Part shown: in pieces, positions 36,125-44,835 of the stretch
Numbering within the stretch: position 1 is the first letter of the stretch
Layout: the number at the start of each line of letters is the position of its first letter
Assembly: GCA_036567945.1 (NCBI GenBank)
Contig: DATCTM010000020.1
Location: 1 to 64,000, forward strand
DNA: 64,000 bases
Direction of reading: 5' to 3'
From: BRH-c54 sp036567945
GTDB taxonomy: Bacteria; Bacteroidota; Bacteroidia; Flavobacteriales_E; Vicingaceae
Program-made: the position numbers and the translations under genes
The notes under the pieces: generated by a model
Databases searched by the model: none
Told to the model about the DNA's origin: nothing
The model's input: only the letters and a program-made list of their open reading frames with translations

Positions 36125-36433
36125 CAAAAACAACACCCAACAATCTGTCATATTGCATTTTGCTTGCGAGCAGCTTAGTTGTTTGTAAATTTTGTAGGTA
36201 ATTGCCATTCATTTTGTAGGTGGTTATTTATAAGCTTTACAAATTGCATCTTTGCCTCAGACAGCGAACATCTTCCCTATCTGAAAATGATTTGCTCTTT
36301 GTTACATCTACAAAATTTCATTACTTTGGTGCTATTAATAAACTGATTAAAACGCAACATACAGTTGTCGTTAAAATGCACAAAAAAAAATTAACCACAT
36401 AAAAAAATCCCCAAGTTGGGGATTTATATTTTC
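36125..36433. other. 309-bp intergenic region with repeats, no gene
   Basis: No convincing coding region; a 60-codon open frame here lacks gene-like features. It contains ACCCAAC (36135-36141), an inverted pair AAACAAC/GTTGTTT (36128-36134 and 36178-36184), a small hairpin TGCT-TGCG-AGCA (36161-36172), and a direct repeat of ATTTTGTAGGT at 36189-36199 and 36211-36221 (period 22 bp) with a near-inverted copy around 36306. At its right end is the terminator of the following minus-strand gene. Confidence 0.5.
36401..36425 (-). terminator. intrinsic terminator of the gene at 36434
   Basis: AAATCCCC (36405-36412) pairs with GGGGATTT (36418-36425) around a 5-nt loop. On the minus strand the stem is followed by a run of seven T, directly after the stop of the 148-aa gene. 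Confidence 0.85.
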
Positions 36434-36880
36434 TTAAAAATCGAAATCAGGATCCGGAGCCTTCACATACGATTTTTTCTTAGGTTTAATTTTCTTCACA
36501 AACAAAATGGTTATCAGTTCATCATCCACAGTAATCATGGTTCTGCTCATGCCATTAGTAATGTTAATTTCCTGATCGGGATACCTGAATTTTCTACTAA
36601 TTTTCTCGAAAGTATTGTCTTCAAACTTTAAATACATTTCATTTACATTTATTTGTTGGTTTTTAACCAGCACTTTTCCGTAATAGCATTCTGCCATACT
36701 TCCTTTTCTAAAACTTATGATAACATCATCATAAACACCATCTTCAACTTCATAAGCGCCTCTCGTCTCAAAAACTGTAGCGTATTTTTGATAACAAGTT
36801 ACTTGATCTTCTTCTGTATCTTGAGCATAAAAAGCTCCTGCTATAAATAGTAAGGATAAACTGAGTAAAATTTTTTTCAT
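36434..36880 (-). CDS. secreted protein of unknown function
   Basis: A 148-aa protein with a clear signal peptide (MKKILLSLSLLFIAGAFYAQ) and a beta-rich mature part with two cysteines (VTCYQ, AECYYGK), the segment NVNEMYLKFEDNTFEKISRKF, and a lysine-rich end followed by APDPDFDF. I do not recognise the family. It is a single-gene unit, divergent from gmhA, with its own terminator on the left. Confidence 0.55.
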   Translation of the reverse strand: MKKILLSLSLLFIAGAFYAQDTEEDQVTCYQKYATVFETRGAYEVEDGVYDDVIISFRKGSMAECYYGKVLVKNQQINVNEMYLKFEDNTFEKISRKFRYPDQEINITNGMSRTMITVDDELITILFVKKIKPKKKSYVKAPDPDFDF

Positions 36881-36944
36881 GTCGTAATTTTTTTATTGGT
36901 ATAAAAGTAAAAATACTTTATTTATTATCTAAATTTAAAAGTTA

Positions 36945-36952
36945 TATTTTTG
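36945..36952 (+). promoter_or_regulatory. -7 promoter element for gmhA
   Basis: TATTTTTG matches TAnnTTTG and lies 26-33 bp before the gmhA ATG. No clear -33 TTTG at the right distance. Confidence 0.45.
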
Positions 36953-36977
36953 TAACAAATTTGACAAATCGAACAAA

Positions 36978-37553
36978 ATGAGTATAAAACTAATCAAAAA
37001 TAATTTTATAGAGGCAAAACAACTTTTAGACCATTTTATAAATGAGGAGAAAAATTTAGAAAAAATTGCTCAAGCAGGCGATTTGTTAGTGCAAGTTTTT
37101 AAAAACGGAGGCACTGCTTTTTCATGTGGAAACGGTGGTTCCATGTGCGATGCTATCCATTTTGCTGAAGAATTAACAGGTAAGTTCAGAGAAGAAAGAA
37201 TGGCTTTACCTGCTATTGCAATTTCCGATTCAGGTTACTTAAGTTGTGTAGGAAACGATTACGGTTATGATGAAATTTTTGCACGTTTTATCTTAGGAGT
37301 TGCTAAAAAAGGTGATGTTTTGTTAGCCATTAGTACTAGTGGAAACTCTAAAAATATTTTAAGAGCGGCAGAAGTTGCTAAAAGTAAAGGTGTTTTTGTT
37401 ATCGGACTTACAGGAAAAGATGGCGGTAAATTAGCTAATTTATGTGATGTGGAAATAAGAGTTCCTCACAATGGCTATGCAGATAGAACACAAGAAATAC
37501 ACATTAAAATCATTCATTCATTAATTCATTATATTGAAGAAAAAATAATTTAA
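36978..37553 (+). CDS. gmhA: phosphoheptose isomerase (sedoheptulose 7-phosphate isomerase)
   Basis: A 191-aa SIS-domain enzyme converting sedoheptulose 7-phosphate to glycero-manno-heptose 7-phosphate, the first step to the heptose precursor of LPS core or other surface glycans. Visible: FSCGNGGSMCDAIHFAEELTG, ISTSGNSKNI (the phosphate-binding SIS loop) and TQEIHIKIIHSLIHYIE near the C-terminus with the conserved Glu and His. Length is right for GmhA. Only 2 bp separate it from comM, so the two are co-transcribed. Confidence 0.92.
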   Translation: MSIKLIKNNFIEAKQLLDHFINEEKNLEKIAQAGDLLVQVFKNGGTAFSCGNGGSMCDAIHFAEELTGKFREERMALPAIAISDSGYLSCVGNDYGYDEIFARFILGVAKKGDVLLAISTSGNSKNILRAAEVAKSKGVFVIGLTGKDGGKLANLCDVEIRVPHNGYADRTQEIHIKIIHSLIHYIEEKII

Positions 37554-37555
37554 AA

Positions 37556-39094
37556 ATGTTGGTAAAAACTTACGGAAGTGCAGTTGTTGGTGTTGATGCT
37601 CTTACTATTACGGTAGAAGTAAATGTTGATAGAGGCATGAAATTTTTCATGGTAGGCTTACCCGATAATGCCGTAAAAGAAAGTCAACAACGTATTGAAG
37701 CCGCATTAAAAAATGTTGGCTACAGAATGCCCGGAAAAAAAATAGTAGTTAACATGGCTCCTGCCGATATTCGTAAAGAAGGTTCTGCTTACGATTTAAC
37801 CATTGCCATGGGAATTTTGGCAGCATCCGGACAAATAGCCAATGAAGAAGTAAGTAATTATGTAATAATGGGAGAGCTTTCGCTTGACGGAAGTTTGCAA
37901 CCTATAAAAGGCGCGTTGCCTATTGCTATTCAGGCACGAAAAGAAGGTTTTAAAGGCTTTATCTTACCCAACGAAAATGCTCGAGAAGCGGCTATTGTTG
38001 ATGGTATTGATGTTTTTGGAGTGAGTAACATTAGTGAAGTAATCAATTTTTTTAATGGAGAAACACAACTGGAATCAACTATAGTGGACACCCGAAAAGA
38101 ATTTTATCAGAACCTTACCAAAGTAGATTTCGATTTTGAAGATGTAAAGGGGCAAGAAAATATTAAACGAGCTTTAGAAATTGCTGCTGCGGGAGGGCAT
38201 AATGTTATTTTAATTGGTCCACCCGGAGCAGGAAAAACCATGTTGGCAAAACGTTTACCAACCATACTTCCTCCACTTTCTTTAATGGAAGCGTTGGAAA
38301 CCACCAAAATCCATTCCGTTGGAGGGAAATTATCTAAAGAAACTTCTTTAATAAGCATAAGACCATTTCGCTCTCCACATCATACTATTTCTGATGTAGC
38401 CTTAGTTGGTGGCGGTGGATTTCCTCAGCCGGGAGAAATTTCTTTGGCTCATAATGGCGTATTATTTTTAGATGAATTGCCTGAATTTAAACGAACAGTT
38501 TTAGAAGTGCTTCGTCAGCCAATTGAAGACAGGAAAGTATCTATTTCCAGGGCAAAATTTACGGTAGATTATCCTGCAAGTTTTATGTTAGTAGCTTCAA
38601 TGAACCCTTGTCCTTGTGGTTACTACAACCATCCTGAAAAAGATTGTGTTTGCTCTCCGGGTGTGGTTCAAAAATACCTCAGCAAAATTTCCGGTCCATT
38701 ATTAGACAGAATTGATTTACATGTAGAAGTTACACCGGTAAGTTTTAGTGAACTTAGCACTACTGCTATTGGTGAATCGAGTGAGGTTATCAGAAATAGA
38801 GTAATTAAAGCGAGAGAAATCCAGTCTGAACGCTATAAAGACAAAGAGAGTGTTTATGCTAATGCACAAATATCCAGCAAAACCATTAAAGAAATTTGCG
38901 AAATTGATAACGTAGGTAAAGATTTACTTAAAAATGCTATGAATAAGTTAGGATTATCTGCTCGAGCATACGATAGAATTTTAAAAGTTGCCCGAACCAT
39001 TGCCGACTTAGAGGCATCTGAAAATATAAAAAGTGAACACCTTGCAGAAGCAATTCAATACAGAAGTTTGGATAGAGAAGGTTGGGCAGGATAA
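37556..39094 (+). CDS. comM: YifB/ComM family Mg chelatase-like AAA ATPase
   Basis: A 512-aa protein with an N-terminal Lon-protease-like (inactive S5-fold) domain (about 1-170, GSAVVGVDALTITVEV), a Mg-chelatase-type AAA+ domain with Walker A GPPGAGKTMLAK (about 222) and Walker B GVLFLDELPEF, and a C-terminal domain with SARAYDRILKVARTIADLE. It contains four cysteines in NPCPCGYYNHPEKDCVCS, as usual in this family. ComM homologues are hexameric helicases that promote branch migration in natural transformation. It starts 2 bp after gmhA. Confidence 0.92.
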   Translation: MLVKTYGSAVVGVDALTITVEVNVDRGMKFFMVGLPDNAVKESQQRIEAALKNVGYRMPGKKIVVNMAPADIRKEGSAYDLTIAMGILAASGQIANEEVSNYVIMGELSLDGSLQPIKGALPIAIQARKEGFKGFILPNENAREAAIVDGIDVFGVSNISEVINFFNGETQLESTIVDTRKEFYQNLTKVDFDFEDVKGQENIKRALEIAAAGGHNVILIGPPGAGKTMLAKRLPTILPPLSLMEALETTKIHSVGGKLSKETSLISIRPFRSPHHTISDVALVGGGGFPQPGEISLAHNGVLFLDELPEFKRTVLEVLRQPIEDRKVSISRAKFTVDYPASFMLVASMNPCPCGYYNHPEKDCVCSPGVVQKYLSKISGPLLDRIDLHVEVTPVSFSELSTTAIGESSEVIRNRVIKAREIQSERYKDKESVYANAQISSKTIKEICEIDNVGKDLLKNAMNKLGLSARAYDRILKVARTIADLEASENIKSEHLAEAIQYRSLDREGWAG

Positions 39095-39172
39095 AATCTG
39101 TAAACCTCAAAACAACCATTTGCTATAGTTAATCGTCTGATTAATTGTTATAACACCAAGCAATAATTTACT

Positions 39173-39703
39173 TTGGAACTAGATGAAATAATAGAAGGTT
39201 GTTACGAAAACAGCAGAAAGCATCAAGAAGCATTATATAATTTATATGCTGCTAAAATGCTGGGCGTTTGTTTAACCTATACCAAAGACAGAGATTTAGC
39301 TCAAGATATTTTGCATGATGGCTTTTTTAAAGTATTTAAAAAGTTTCATCAATACGATGCTTCATGGAGTTTACAAGGTTGGATTAGAAGAATTATTGTA
39401 AATACAGCCATCGATCATTTTAGAAAAACCAACCGCATTTCCCCAATGGATTTTCAGGAGGCAGTTTACCTTGTAGGAAGTTATAACAATGCCGCAGAAA
39501 TCTCAAAAACAGCAGATTTATCTATGCTGATTAATATGTTACCTACAGGTGCCAGAACCATTTTTAATTTATATACAATAGAAGGATACAAACACAATGA
39601 AATAGCTAAAATGCTTTCTATAAGCGAAGGAACTTCAAAATCTCAATTATCTAAAGCAAAAAGTGTTTTAAGAGAATTGGTGACTAAATATTACGAACGT
39701 TAA
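39173..39703 (+). CDS. ECF-type RNA polymerase sigma factor
   Basis: A 176-aa sigma-70 family factor with region 2 (about 10-80: YAAKMLGVCLTYTKDRDLAQDILHDGFFKVF, then WIRRIIVNTAIDHFRK) and region 4 (about 115-170: GARTIFNLYTIEGYKHNEIAKMLSISEGTSKSQLSKAK). The start is probably TTG at 39173, because the next in-frame ATG is inside region 2. The gene is 17 bp before a membrane protein that combines a cytoplasmic N-terminus with a barrel-like C-terminus, and then a small secreted protein. It is expected to direct polymerase to a small regulon, under control of the next gene. Confidence 0.92.
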   Translation: MELDEIIEGCYENSRKHQEALYNLYAAKMLGVCLTYTKDRDLAQDILHDGFFKVFKKFHQYDASWSLQGWIRRIIVNTAIDHFRKTNRISPMDFQEAVYLVGSYNNAAEISKTADLSMLINMLPTGARTIFNLYTIEGYKHNEIAKMLSISEGTSKSQLSKAKSVLRELVTKYYER

Positions 39704-39720
39704 CCTTTTTTATATATCCC

Positions 39721-41118
39721 TTGAAAAACAAAAAAAACATAGAAGATTGGTACAAAAACGAACTGGAAAACTTTAGCGTTGAGCCGGAAAAAGGCTCGTG
39801 GGATAAACTTTCTTCTTCAATGGATAACCCGAGTGAATTATCTGATGAAGCTTTTGATGATTTTGTGCGAGATGAAGTGGAGCATATAAGAACAAACCCC
39901 GACAGAGCAGTTTGGGAAAAACTTTCAGAAAAATTAGATACTACAACTGTTTGGGAACGTTTATCAACTACCTTAACCCGTTACGAACGATTTATTTGGT
40001 GGAGAAATTTTGCTTTTAAATCTACTGCTCTAGCTTTATTTTTTATGGGAGTTGGATTAAGTATTAATGAATATTTTAATCAAGATACTCATCAAAACAA
40101 TGAAAAAGTAAGCACTCCAACTGTTGCGGCAACTACTTTTGAGCGAGCAACAAAACAAGCTACAACCACAAGTATGTTAGCTTCAAAAGATGTATTAAAC
40201 TCATCAACAGCTGAAAAAGAAAAAGTAAATCAGCACATTGTTAATCACACTTCAAAACAAACTAACAAACCCAAACCTATTGCTACAGATAAAAATGTTA
40301 CATCAACAGCTAAAAAACAGGCATATATTGCCTCAAAAGAAGTTAATCAACAGCTTAATAATGATAAGGAAATTCTATTAAAAAAATCTAATCATGAACT
40401 TAAAGAACAGCTTATCCAACCCAAAGAGTTTTTAATTAAAAAAGAGAATAACAAAATCATCTTCAACAATAAAAGATTTTCATCTCACTTTGCTTTTGGA
40501 ATTTATGCCAAACGAATTTATATGGGTTTAAATGTTGGGGTTAAGAAACAAAGTATGATTACACAATTGAAAGATAATAGTGAATTTAATAGTCTTTCTC
40601 AAAACACCTTATTAGACCATGGAAGTAGTTTTGGAGCTACTGCAGGTATTATTCTTTCAGACAAAATGAACTTAGAAACCAATGTAAACTTCTACTCTAG
40701 TAATGGCTTCAGAAAACAATATGCATCAAATGAAATTAGCTATACAGAAAATCTAAGCTTAGCCTATACTAACGTTAGTATATTAGTTAAAAGAATGTAT
40801 AACAAATCTACTTTTGACGATAAAAAATATTCCACAAATATTATTGGCGGATTGTATTTAGGATATCTTTCTAGTGCTACTTCAGTAATTAACGGAGTAT
40901 CTTACAAAAATGAAGCTTATACCAATCTTGATTATGGCATCGTATTAGGCTTAGAACAAGATAGATACTTAACTAAAGAATTAATTATTACTCCGGGAAT
41001 TAGATATTACCAAGGAGCTAAAAATATAGCTAACGCAGAAAATCATTTTTCTTTTGCCTACAATTCTACTCTAGAATTTAATTTAGGCATAAAATATATT
41101 TTCTTAAAAAAACATTAA
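39721..41118 (+). CDS. putative anti-sigma regulator fused to an outer-membrane-barrel-like domain
   Basis: A 465-aa protein, probably starting with TTG at 39721. Residues 1-95 are soluble and charged with repeated tryptophan motifs: GSWDKLSSSMD (W27), AVWEKLSEKLD (W65), TVWERLSTTL (W78). One membrane helix follows (about 97-115). Then a Lys/Gln/Thr/Asn-rich linker (about 120-250), and a C-terminal region (about 255-465) of barrel-type strands (HFAFGIYAKRIYMGLNVGV, TAGIILSDKMNLETNVNFYSS, LEFNLGIKYIF). The gene is right after the ECF sigma gene, so the cytoplasmic part probably holds the sigma factor. How one chain could span both membranes is unresolved. Anti-sigma function is inferred. Confidence 0.65.
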   Translation: MKNKKNIEDWYKNELENFSVEPEKGSWDKLSSSMDNPSELSDEAFDDFVRDEVEHIRTNPDRAVWEKLSEKLDTTTVWERLSTTLTRYERFIWWRNFAFKSTALALFFMGVGLSINEYFNQDTHQNNEKVSTPTVAATTFERATKQATTTSMLASKDVLNSSTAEKEKVNQHIVNHTSKQTNKPKPIATDKNVTSTAKKQAYIASKEVNQQLNNDKEILLKKSNHELKEQLIQPKEFLIKKENNKIIFNNKRFSSHFAFGIYAKRIYMGLNVGVKKQSMITQLKDNSEFNSLSQNTLLDHGSSFGATAGIILSDKMNLETNVNFYSSNGFRKQYASNEISYTENLSLAYTNVSILVKRMYNKSTFDDKKYSTNIIGGLYLGYLSSATSVINGVSYKNEAYTNLDYGIVLGLEQDRYLTKELIITPGIRYYQGAKNIANAENHFSFAYNSTLEFNLGIKYIFLKKH

Positions 41119-41162
41119 CTTCTCCTACCAACCATTTATATACACTAAACGTTCTATATCCG

Positions 41163-41633
41163 ATGGAACAACTCAAAAACATATTGCTTTATTTATTTGC
41201 CTTCTCGGTACTTTTACTTCACCCGAGTTTAAACAACGAAAAGAATCCTTTATCTTGTATTCATTACCTTGCTTATGGAAATACTTTCAAATTAAAATTT
41301 GATGATACTATTGATAAGGACAAGTTATACATTAAATGGACCTGCGAAAACCAAAATGCTGATTGCAAAGAATTAGACATTTTTATAGGAGGAAAAAAGG
41401 TTAACACCATTCCTTTTGAATCTGGAAAACAAGAACTTATTGTGTATTACAACAATAAAATGATTGGGAAAATAAAACAAACTAAAACTAAAGAGAAACA
41501 TGCTCATGCCTACTTTGTAAACTTAAGTCGCGTCCACAATAATGCTATAGAATTTAAAGGTGAAATAACCGGGCCATCATCAGCTGTAGCAACTATGGTT
41601 ACTACATTAAACAATTTAATTTCTCAGCATTAA
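41163..41633 (+). CDS. small secreted protein of unknown function in the ECF sigma operon
   Basis: A 156-aa protein with an N-terminal hydrophobic segment (ILLYLFAFSVLLLHPS) that could be a signal peptide or anchor. Mature part: beta-rich with cysteines at PLSCIHY, KWTCENQ and ADCKELD, a GGKKVNTIPF turn and a C-terminal ITGPSSAVATMVTTLNN. It follows the barrel-fusion gene by 44 bp on the same strand, so it is likely the third gene of the ECF sigma operon. No family recognised; a signal sensor or effector of the same system is possible. Confidence 0.55.
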   Translation: MEQLKNILLYLFAFSVLLLHPSLNNEKNPLSCIHYLAYGNTFKLKFDDTIDKDKLYIKWTCENQNADCKELDIFIGGKKVNTIPFESGKQELIVYYNNKMIGKIKQTKTKEKHAHAYFVNLSRVHNNAIEFKGEITGPSSAVATMVTTLNNLISQH

Positions 41634-41641
41634 TGCTTGGT

Positions 41642-42712
41642 TTAGATATTATAAATCCAATCAAATTGATCTGCTACTCTACCTCTTTTAATATCTTCAA
41701 TTGATTTTGCAATTTTATTAGAAACCGTTCTGTTTTCGATTGGAGGCAACTCAAAACGTTCGTCTTCAAAAGTTATAGAAGCAATTTGTGCAATTGTAGC
41801 AGCAGTTCCTGTCCCAAAAGCATCTTGCAATTTATTATTTCTTGCTGCTTCAACAATTTCTTTTACAGCCACTCTTCTTTCTTCTACTTCTAGCCCTAAA
41901 TCTTTAGCTAATTTTATTACGCTATCACGAGTAATTCCTGACAAGGTAGTATTTAATGCTATAGAAGGCGTAATTAATTTATTATCAATCAAAAACATTA
42001 CATTCATTGTTCCTGATTCTTCTATATATTCATGCGTTTTTGCATCCGTCCAAATCAATTGCTTATAACCTTTTTCTTGGCCTAATTTAGCCGGATAAAG
42101 TGCTGCAGCATAATTTCCTGCGGCCTTAGCAAAGCCTACACCACCTTCGGCTGCTCTAGAAAAATTCGATTCAATTTTAACATCTACAGGGCCTGTGTAA
42201 TATGAACTTACCGGAGAGGTAATAATCATAAATTTATATTCTTCTGCCGGTCTTACTCCTAACAGTTCTTCGCTAGCAAAAATAAAAGGTCTTATATATA
42301 ACGAACAACCTTCATTTTGAGGAACCCAATCTGCATCTAACTGCACTAATTGATGGATAGCATCCATAAAAAGCTCTTCCGGAACTTCAGGCATACAAAG
42401 CCTTTTGGCAGAAACATTTATTCTTTTTGCATTTTCTTTTGGCCTAAATAACAATACTTTTCCATTATCATTTTTGTATGCTTTCATTCCTTCAAAAACT
42501 GCCTGACCATAGTGAATTGCTGCACAAGCAGGACTTAATGAAATTGGTGCATATGGCTCAATTCTTAAGTTTTTCCACTCACCATTTTTATATTCTGCCA
42601 CAAACATGTGGTCAGAGAATTGTTTTCCAAATTGTATATTATTGAAATCAACCGACTGAATCTTAGATGTTTTTGTTTTCTCTATCTTAATATTACTTAC
42701 TGCATCCATCAT
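41642..42712 (-). CDS. ilvE: branched-chain-amino-acid aminotransferase
   Basis: A 356-aa fold type IV PLP enzyme catalysing the last step of Leu, Ile and Val synthesis and the first of their breakdown. Visible: PISLSPACAAIHYGQAVFEGMKAY, RPFIFASEELLGVRP, the PLP lysine in AAGNYAAALYPAKLGQEKGY, EYIEESGTMNVMF, and GTGTAATIAQI. The length of about 355 aa matches class II BCATs. Either of two adjacent ATG codons (42712 or 42709) may be the start. Single gene on the minus strand, convergent with the ECF operon. Confidence 0.96.
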   Translation of the reverse strand: MMDAVSNIKIEKTKTSKIQSVDFNNIQFGKQFSDHMFVAEYKNGEWKNLRIEPYAPISLSPACAAIHYGQAVFEGMKAYKNDNGKVLLFRPKENAKRINVSAKRLCMPEVPEELFMDAIHQLVQLDADWVPQNEGCSLYIRPFIFASEELLGVRPAEEYKFMIITSPVSSYYTGPVDVKIESNFSRAAEGGVGFAKAAGNYAAALYPAKLGQEKGYKQLIWTDAKTHEYIEESGTMNVMFLIDNKLITPSIALNTTLSGITRDSVIKLAKDLGLEVEERRVAVKEIVEAARNNKLQDAFGTGTAATIAQIASITFEDERFELPPIENRTVSNKIAKSIEDIKRGRVADQFDWIYNI

Positions 42713-42845
42713 TTAAAAAATCCTTTTTTTTTGTAGGCATAAATTTACTATTTTTTATTGTATTGAATCATGATTTTTATTTGGTTCTTTAGTTCTCGCA
42801 CTAAAGAATTGTTTCTCTATACATTGTAAAGAAAAATAATTATTT

Positions 42846-43535
42846 TTATTCCAAAATTTTTTGTTGAGCCAACTTCAAGGCATTTTGAAATTGTTCTTCT
42901 TGATTGATATGTGTATTATCTAACACAACAGCATTTTCAGCTTGAATAAGTGGGTTTTCTGTCCTACTGGTATCATCACCATCACGAGAAACAATATTTT
43001 TCAGTACCTCATCGTAAGAAATATTATCTCCCTTAGCTTTGAGCTCTTCATACCTTCTTTGAGCTCTAACTTCAAAATCGGCAGTCATAAAAATTTTCAG
43101 TTCTGCATCAGGAAAAACTACAGAACCTATATCTCTCCCATCCATTACCAATCCTTTATTCTGTCCCATTTTTCTTTGCAATTCTACCATTTTAGTTCGT
43201 ACTTGTTTTACTTTGGCTATTCTGCTTACTAAACTAGAAACTTCAATGCCTCTAATTTGTTTTTCTACATTTTCATTATTAAGACAAGTTTCTGAACTGT
43301 TTTTTTCTGCATTAAATGAAAAAGAAACATCAATGTTGTCCAAATCATCAATTAATTTTTTTTCGTCAAAAAAATCTTCTCCAATATATCCTTTTCGGAG
43401 AGCATATAAAGCAACAGCTCTATACATTGCTCCCGTATCAATATAAATATAGTTTAGTGCTTTAGCCAATTGTTTTGCCAATGTACTTTTTCCGCAAGAA
43501 GAGTAACCATCAATGGCTATAATAATTTTTTTCAT
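42846..43535 (-). CDS. cmk: cytidylate kinase
   Basis: A 229-aa P-loop kinase phosphorylating CMP and dCMP. Visible: P-loop IDGYSSCGKSTLAKQLAK (about 7-24), YIDTGAMYRAVALYAL, GLVMDGRDIGSVVFPDAELKIFMTAD, RAQRRYEELKAKG, and the R-D-x-x-D lid in SRDGDDTSR. Length is right. It lies downstream of porQ on the same strand, a gene order also known from other Bacteroidota. Confidence 0.96.
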   Translation of the reverse strand: MKKIIIAIDGYSSCGKSTLAKQLAKALNYIYIDTGAMYRAVALYALRKGYIGEDFFDEKKLIDDLDNIDVSFSFNAEKNSSETCLNNENVEKQIRGIEVSSLVSRIAKVKQVRTKMVELQRKMGQNKGLVMDGRDIGSVVFPDAELKIFMTADFEVRAQRRYEELKAKGDNISYDEVLKNIVSRDGDDTSRTENPLIQAENAVVLDNTHINQEEQFQNALKLAQQKILE

Positions 43536-43623
43536 GTGTTTATATTTATTTATTTTTTATCGGACACATGGAACTCCCTTTATAATTATACTTCTGTGTG
43601 AGAATTTTTTACTCATGGTCGTT

Positions 43624-44748
43624 TCATTCTTCGCTTTGTTTGTCTTTTTTTCTGTTTCGAGATTTTTTTGAAACTTTTTCTTCTGGGATTACTACCTGAT
43701 TCTTCTTGAAATAATCGGAAATGGTGGTGGTAATGGTAAAATGATTAGAGGTACCTGCTAAGTGATAGCTTGCTCCTCCGTAACTTACATGAATTTTTTT
43801 GATTCTAAATCCTAATCCCCAACTAAATCCGATTAATCCGCCTTTGTTATCAAAAGCCAATTCAGCTCTTCGTTGGAAATTATAACCAAACCTCAACATA
43901 AAACTTGGCGAAAGCACAAATTCTGTCCCAACAACAACATGTCTAAAAAATTCACTTACCATTCCTGTTTTATTTAATTCTTTTCTGGCTTCATCATCTA
44001 ACGTATTATCTCTATTTGTTACCGAAGAAGAATCATTATAAGCTAAATTCCAATTATTTAAATGTATAAAATCAACATTAAAACGAATAGGCGTATGAGC
44101 CAATTTTTTAGAAATTCCCAATTGCACTTCAAAAGGCAAGGGTTCTGTTTCTCTTTCTTCAATATAAGTAGAAAATTGTCGTCCGATGTTTTTAATTAAT
44201 AAAGCGGTAGTCAATTGTTTTTTTGCATTATGATAAGTTGCAGACAAATCCATTGCCATGGCAAAAGAGCTATATTGATAAAATTTGGAATAAATTGGTT
44301 TTAAGTTTGCTCCAACAGAAAAAGATGTGTCTATGCTTTTTCCCCAACCTAAAATAAAAGCATAATCTGAAGCTGAGAAAGAACCCAACTCATTTCCTCC
44401 TTCGTCTGTTTCTAAAAAATTTCCGTAATTAATGTATTTCACACCTCCGGAAAATGTTCCGTACTTTTTAAAATCATGGGTATAAGAAAAATGCCCTAAA
44501 TTAACATCTGCAAAGTAATTTAAATAAGTAAATGAAAGAGCACTACTCATTTCTGCCGAAAGTAATGAAGGATTATCTAAAGCAAAATTAGGATCGTCAT
44601 CTTTTATTGCTATAGCACTACCTCCTAAGGCTCCCGTTCTGGCAGATACAGGAATATTAAGAAAGCTAAAAGCACTCTCTCCTCCTACTTGTGCTATTGA
44701 CTCACAAAAAGTAAGGATAATAAAAATGAGTGTAATAAAAAATTTCAT
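43624..44748 (-). CDS. porQ: type IX secretion system protein PorQ
   Basis: A 374-aa outer-membrane barrel starting at the ATG at 44748 (a TTG lies one codon earlier). After the signal peptide (ending SIAQ) comes the characteristic FSFLNIPVSARTGALGGSAIAI with DDDPNFALDNPSLL, then FTYLNYFADVNLGHFSYTHDF, GWGKSIDTSFSVG and RFGYNFQRRAELA. This PorV/PorQ (FadL-like) pattern and the position next to cmk support PorQ. PorQ belongs to the T9SS attachment complex that handles secreted cargo at the surface, which fits the T9SS substrates at 1861 and 12101. Confidence 0.85.
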   Translation of the reverse strand: MKFFITLIFIILTFCESIAQVGGESAFSFLNIPVSARTGALGGSAIAIKDDDPNFALDNPSLLSAEMSSALSFTYLNYFADVNLGHFSYTHDFKKYGTFSGGVKYINYGNFLETDEGGNELGSFSASDYAFILGWGKSIDTSFSVGANLKPIYSKFYQYSSFAMAMDLSATYHNAKKQLTTALLIKNIGRQFSTYIEERETEPLPFEVQLGISKKLAHTPIRFNVDFIHLNNWNLAYNDSSSVTNRDNTLDDEARKELNKTGMVSEFFRHVVVGTEFVLSPSFMLRFGYNFQRRAELAFDNKGGLIGFSWGLGFRIKKIHVSYGGASYHLAGTSNHFTITTTISDYFKKNQVVIPEEKVSKKSRNRKKDKQSEE

Positions 44749-44835
44749 CAACCGATTAATATTAGCAATGGATGGCTAAATTACGCTTTTATCAATAAAT
44801 TATTGTATTGCTGTTAGATTGTAAAAAAACTTAGA

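Noticed and set aside
34156..36192. Genuine integron with attC sites
   Set aside because: Only GTTGGGT and ACCCAAC fit the core consensus; complementary partners at the right distance are missing and no integrase is present in the window. Kept as a finding about boundary elements only.
36220..36402. 60-codon plus-strand open frame in the gap before the gene at 36434
   Set aside because: No signal, no recognisable motif and overlap with direct repeats; treated as chance.
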